A DNA stretch of 27,562 nt from JAZGBC01 sp036444495 (GTDB lineage Bacteria; Pseudomonadota; Alphaproteobacteria; Kiloniellales; J153). The stretch is taken from NCBI GenBank assembly GCA_036444495.1, contig JAZGBC010000110.1:1-27562 (forward strand), read 5' to 3'. Below, in pieces: positions 23,647 to 27,562 of this stretch. Both the position numbers and the translations under genes were made by a program. The notes beneath the pieces are model-generated. The model did not search any database, was not told where the DNA came from, and saw nothing but the letters and a program-made list of their open reading frames with translations. The number at the start of each line of letters is the position of its first letter. The first letter of the stretch is position 1.

Positions 23647-24954
23647 TTATTCGTCCAGCAGGTCGAGCATCTCCGCCACGCGCACGAATTTGCGCCGTGG
23701 CGCGCCGGGTGGGGCCGCGGCCACCTCGGCCGAATCGATGCGCTGCCAGTCCTCGAAGGAGACCCAGCGAACGCCCCGCTCGCCGAGCAGCGCCTCCAGC
23801 GCCGGGCGGCCGGGCTTATCCCCGTCCCCGATGTCTTCCTGGATCTGCTCCGCGGCCCGGTCGCCATCGTGCTTGTTGGTGCCGATCACCCCGGTGGGCC
23901 CGCGCTTGGCCCAGCCGACCACGTAAAGCCCGCCGTCCACGCGGCCCTCCCGGTTGGCCACCACGCCGGTCCGCTCGTCGGGCGGCAACCCCTCGATCAG
24001 GTCGAAGCGGTAGCCGATGGCCGCCACCACGGCGCCGCAGGCGATGTCGAAGGTCTCGCCGCTGCCCACCGCCCGGCCGCCTTCCAGCCGGGTGCGCTCC
24101 AGGCGCAGGCCCTCGACCCGCTCGCCGCCCAGGACCTCCTTGGGTGCGGCGAAAAACACGAAATGCACCCGCTTGCGCTTGCCGGGATCGGGCGTGTTTT
24201 CGGCATAGCTTTTCAGCGTGGCCAGGTTCTTCTCGCGCAGGCGCCGGTCGCGCTCGGAAAGCTCCTCCTCGATCGTCTCGGGCATCTGGGCCGGATCGGC
24301 CAGCGCCGTGCAGTCCTCCAGGCCGCCCATCTCGCGCAACTCCTTGTGGGTGAACTTGGCCTGTACCGGTCCGCGCCGGCCGATGATGTAGACATCGGTG
24401 ATCGGCGCCTTGTGGATCGCCTCGGCGGCGTAGTCGGTCAGGTCGCTCCCGGCCATCTCCGCCGGGGTCTTGACCAGGACCCGGGCCACGTCGATCGCAA
24501 CGTTGCCGACGCCCACCACGCAGACCGCCGATGTATCCAAGTCGGGGTTCAGGCCGCGGAGGTCCGGATGGCCGTTGTACCAGCCGACGAACTCCGCCGC
24601 CCCGTAGCAGCCCGCTTTGTCGCTGCCCGGCACGCCGAGCGGGCGGTCGCTGGGGGCCCCGCTGGCCACGACCACGGCATCGTAGATCCCGCGCAGCTCG
24701 GCCAGGGAAAGGTCCCGGCCCACGGTCACGTTGCCGTAATAATGCACCGGCGGCTCGAGTGCCGTGCGCGTGAAGGAGCGGATGACGTTTTTCGTGCTCT
24801 GATGGTCGGGCGCCACACCGGCGCGGATCAGGCCAAAGGGCGTGGGCAGGCGCTCCAGGATGTCGATCTGGACGTCCAGGCCCAGCTTGATCAGCGCGGC
24901 GGCGGCATAAAAACCGCTCGGTCCCGCGCCGATTATGGCAACGGTAAGCGCCAT
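23647..24954 (-). CDS. Ferredoxin-NADP+ reductase, adrenodoxin-reductase type (FprA-like)
   Basis: A 435-residue FAD- and NADP-dependent reductase. The FAD loop is IIGAGPSGFYAA (residues 7-18), followed by LPTPFGLIRAGVAPDHQSTK, a hallmark of the adrenodoxin reductase/FprA family. The NADP loop is VVGVGNVAIDVARVL, and the C-terminal block WAKRGPTGVIGTNK closes the FAD site. The start at 24954 matches the family N-terminus; the frame is open 74 codons further with no sensible sequence. It passes electrons between NADP(H) and ferredoxin. Lying next to korAB, it could re-oxidise the ferredoxin reduced by KorAB, though it has its own transcript end. Confidence 0.93.
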   Translation of the reverse strand: MALTVAIIGAGPSGFYAAAALIKLGLDVQIDILERLPTPFGLIRAGVAPDHQSTKNVIRSFTRTALEPPVHYYGNVTVGRDLSLAELRGIYDAVVVASGAPSDRPLGVPGSDKAGCYGAAEFVGWYNGHPDLRGLNPDLDTSAVCVVGVGNVAIDVARVLVKTPAEMAGSDLTDYAAEAIHKAPITDVYIIGRRGPVQAKFTHKELREMGGLEDCTALADPAQMPETIEEELSERDRRLREKNLATLKSYAENTPDPGKRKRVHFVFFAAPKEVLGGERVEGLRLERTRLEGGRAVGSGETFDIACGAVVAAIGYRFDLIEGLPPDERTGVVANREGRVDGGLYVVGWAKRGPTGVIGTNKHDGDRAAEQIQEDIGDGDKPGRPALEALLGERGVRWVSFEDWQRIDSAEVAAAPPGAPRRKFVRVAEMLDLLDE

Positions 24955-25292
24955 GTCGGTAGAGTGTCCGTGCCCCCTATAGACCCGATTCGACCCAGAA
25001 TTAGCCGATGACCTGGGCTTTGGCAACGCGGGCCGGCCGGGCGCCGGTGCGTTGCTGCCCTCGCCGGCAGAACCCCTCCCAAAACGCCCACGGGGAAGTC
25101 CGCAAGGCAACCGTGCCGGGTTTCGGGAACAGCAAAAAAGCCCTTGGATTCGCGTGACTTGTCGCGATTTAGACAAGTTTTGTCGCGGTAGACGTAGCCG
25201 CCCTTCGGGACTTCCCCGACAAGAGGGCGTGGGAACGCGGGTATTCGCCTGCGTCCTTGCTTTTTACCGCTGCCTTTTCCGGGGGCGCGAGG
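24955..25292. promoter_or_regulatory. Divergent intergenic region with TTGTCGCG repeats
   Basis: This 338-bp gap separates the ferredoxin reductase (minus) and the corrinoid protein (plus). I see no gene in it. TTGTCGCGA at 25159-25167 recurs as TTGTCGCGG at 25180-25188, start-to-start 21 bp (two helical turns). GACAA at 25172-25176 forms an inverted repeat with the first TTGTC. The layout resembles a two-site operator. No matching regulator can be named. Confidence 0.45.
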
Positions 25293-25996
<704 letters not shown>

Positions 25997-26000
<4 letters not shown>

Positions 26001-26068
26001 GGCCTGTACTCGTAATTTGAAGGTCTGCTTCTGGCCCCATAACTGACCTTCGAAAGCCCCGCCACGGA
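25997..26068 (-). repeat. 72-bp dispersed repeat, copy B
   Basis: Inverted copy of 20186-20257 (61 of 72 bases identical, no gaps). Its first bases coincide with the stop codon of the corrinoid gene, so the element supplies or abuts that stop. It runs toward the cyclase remnant at 26083. Confidence 0.8.
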
Positions 26069-26082
26069 TTGCCACTCCGACT

Positions 26083-26178
26083 CTATCCGGACCTCGCTAA
26101 AGCACACTCGTCTTCGTTCATGAGGCGGTCGTGGCCTACCATGTCGGCGGCGAGGATGGCGGCGGGCCGGCATTGCAC
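26083..26178 (-). pseudogene. Remnant of an adenylate/guanylate cyclase N-terminus
   Basis: A 32-codon frame starting at GTG 26178, one base past the upstream cyclase gene's stop, reads VQCRPAAILAADMVGHDRLM and then NEDECALARSG and a stop. It closely resembles the start of the bacterial TPR adenylate cyclase family (typically 'RRLAAILAADVVGYSRLM..DE.GTLARL'), but the rest of the catalytic domain is absent. It is most simply the leftover of a second, tandem cyclase gene lost by deletion. Confidence 0.55.
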
Positions 26179-26179
26179 G

Positions 26180-27562
26180 TCATTCCGGCAATCCCGCTTT
26201 GCGCAGTGCACCAATAATTGTCTCAAGGTGCGCCGGGTTCTTGAATGGCAATCCCCGCACGATGTGCCGCAAGGAAAAATCAGGATCCAGGGCCAGGAGT
26301 TCCTCCGCTTCCCATTCCGCCTCGTCCATCAGTCCGAGCTGCGCATAGGTGGCGGCGAGCCACATGTGCGGCCTTTGGGCGCTGGGGTTGCGAGCGATGG
26401 CCTTTTTCAAGACATCCGCCGCCTCTTCGTACCTCCCCAGAGTGAAATAAGCGTTGCCCAGGATCGAAAGATACGCAAGCGGTTGGCGGGGATCGAGGCG
26501 CATTGCCACTTTCATCGGCTCTAGACCGGCGTCCGGCCTCCCCGAATAATGCAGGACTCTCAGCAGCATTGCGTAGCCGTTGGCAAAATTTGGATCGAGC
26601 GAGAGCGCCGTTTCCAACGCACCCAGGGCTTTCTCGTGCTCCTTGCGAAAGAGCTGAACGATGCCCATGACGAAGTGGGTCAAGGGGAGCGAATCGTCGA
26701 GAGCGGTGGCATTGCGCGCCTGCGCGTATGCTTGCTCAAGCGAGCGTTCGGGCCACTCGCTCCAGCCATCAAGGAAATCGCGTACATGCGCCCAGGCCAG
26801 GTAGGCATATGGATGCACGAATTTTGGATCGAGCTCGATGGACTCGGCGAACAAGGCGCGCGCGTTGTCGTTTCCTTCCTTCGAGCGACGCGCGAATTCT
26901 CTAAGGCCGCGCAGGAAGACATCGTACGCTTGCACGCTGCTCGTATACTGGTGGGCCAGGCTACGGCGCTCATCGGCGGTCAGGCGGACCTCAAGCGCCG
27001 CCACGATCCTGCCCACCACCTCGTCCTGCAGGGCGAACATATCCTTGAGTTCGCGGTCGAAACGTTCCGCCCAGAGGTGCCCGCCGGTGGTGGCGTCGAT
27101 AAGCTGGGCGTTGATCCTCACCCGATCGCCGGCCCGGCGCACACTGCCTTCCAGCACGTAGCGGACGCCGAGTTCCTCGGCAACCTCCCGTACCTTCACG
27201 GCCCTGCCCTTGTAAGTGAACATCGAATTCCTGGCGATCACGAACAGACCGGAGACACGAGCCAGGTCCGTGATCAGGTCCTCGGTCATGCCGTCAACGA
27301 AGTACTCCTGTGCCGGATCGTCGCTCATGTTGGTGAACGGCAGCACGGCGATGGAAGGCTTGTCCGGCAGCGGGAAGGCCATGCGCTCCAACGATGCCGG
27401 TTCGATTGTCGGCTCCCACGGCCTCAGCCACGTAACCGCACCGGCCACTCCGATGAGCACGACCACGCTCGCTGCCAGCGCCATTCGCTTCCATGATTGC
27501 GCCGCTCGCTTTGTTACGCCCACGACCTTGCCGGCCGCCTCTGGCCCGGTCAGCACGCGATA
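26180..27562 (-). CDS. Adenylate-cyclase-type protein with TolB-like and TPR domains (C-terminal part)
   Basis: The C-terminal 460 residues of a larger protein; the 5' part lies beyond the right edge, and the frame is open to the last base. The visible part starts with YRVLTGPEA, which in this family ends the class III cyclase domain. Then come a membrane segment (MALAASVVVLIGVAGAVTWL), a TolB-like domain (SIAVLPFTNMSDDPAQEYFV, then TEDLITDLARVSGLFVIARN), and about five TPR units, including the region around ALGALETALSLDPNFANGYA. The cyclase domain itself cannot be seen, so enzyme activity is inferred. GC is lower than in the neighbouring operons. Confidence 0.85.
   Translation of the reverse strand, partial: YRVLTGPEAAGKVVGVTKRAAQSWKRMALAASVVVLIGVAGAVTWLRPWEPTIEPASLERMAFPLPDKPSIAVLPFTNMSDDPAQEYFVDGMTEDLITDLARVSGLFVIARNSMFTYKGRAVKVREVAEELGVRYVLEGSVRRAGDRVRINAQLIDATTGGHLWAERFDRELKDMFALQDEVVGRIVAALEVRLTADERRSLAHQYTSSVQAYDVFLRGLREFARRSKEGNDNARALFAESIELDPKFVHPYAYLAWAHVRDFLDGWSEWPERSLEQAYAQARNATALDDSLPLTHFVMGIVQLFRKEHEKALGALETALSLDPNFANGYAMLLRVLHYSGRPDAGLEPMKVAMRLDPRQPLAYLSILGNAYFTLGRYEEAADVLKKAIARNPSAQRPHMWLAATYAQLGLMDEAEWEAEELLALDPDFSLRHIVRGLPFKNPAHLETIIGALRKAGLPE

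Overview
The window looks like chromosomal DNA of a GC-rich alphaproteobacterium, probably of the Rhodospirillales/Kiloniellales kind. The grounds are the very high GC third codon positions, a DUF1127 protein, a KorAB/FprA-type oxidoreductase module, an MttB-superfamily methyltransferase with a corrinoid protein, a TPR adenylate-cyclase-type gene, and short palindromic intergenic repeats typical of alphaproteobacteria. The lineage is inferred from gene content. I see no rRNA, tRNA, CRISPR array, intact insertion sequence or prophage.

Left part (1-9.9 kb): the tail of a DAO-type FAD oxidoreductase; a LysR regulator followed 11 bp later by an MFS exporter; a DUF1127 protein; a compact three-gene unit on the minus strand (ABM-domain protein, dicluster ferredoxin-like protein, class I glutamine amidotransferase); a non-pyrrolysine MttB-family methyltransferase preceded by a 63-codon gene with a strong ribosome binding site; a stand-alone histidine ammonia-lyase; and a MarR regulator. 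Two palindromic repeat units (3280-3360 and 5163-5283) lie between genes.

Middle (9.9-18.9 kb): a divergent sugar or polyol locus. On the minus strand run a solute-binding protein, two permeases, a MalK/UgpC-type ATPase and a 54-codon membrane protein too short for routine calling. On the plus strand run an unassigned TIM-barrel protein, an FGGY kinase, an AraM/EgsA-like (sn-glycerol-1-phosphate-type) dehydrogenase and a DeoR regulator. The set reads as import, phosphorylation, oxidation and isomerisation or cleavage of a polyol whose identity I cannot tell. The kinase has no ATG, GTG or TTG at its expected start. The only start consistent with its N-terminal ATP-binding motif and a good Shine-Dalgarno is an ATC codon.

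Right part (18.9-27.6 kb): an AT-richer methyltransferase gene sits in a repeat-laden gap holding a 150-bp MITE-like element. Then come korB, korA and an adrenodoxin-type ferredoxin-NADP reductase (minus strand) and a divergent corrinoid protein (plus strand). This four-gene block is bracketed by two inverted copies of a 72-bp repeat (about 85 % identical). The window ends in a TolB/TPR adenylate-cyclase-type gene that runs off the right edge. Just past its stop codon is a 32-codon remnant resembling the N-terminus of another cyclase.

The most novel material is the uncharacterised polyol locus with its ATC-start kinase, the two small genes (63 and 54 codons), and the split MttB/corrinoid pair.
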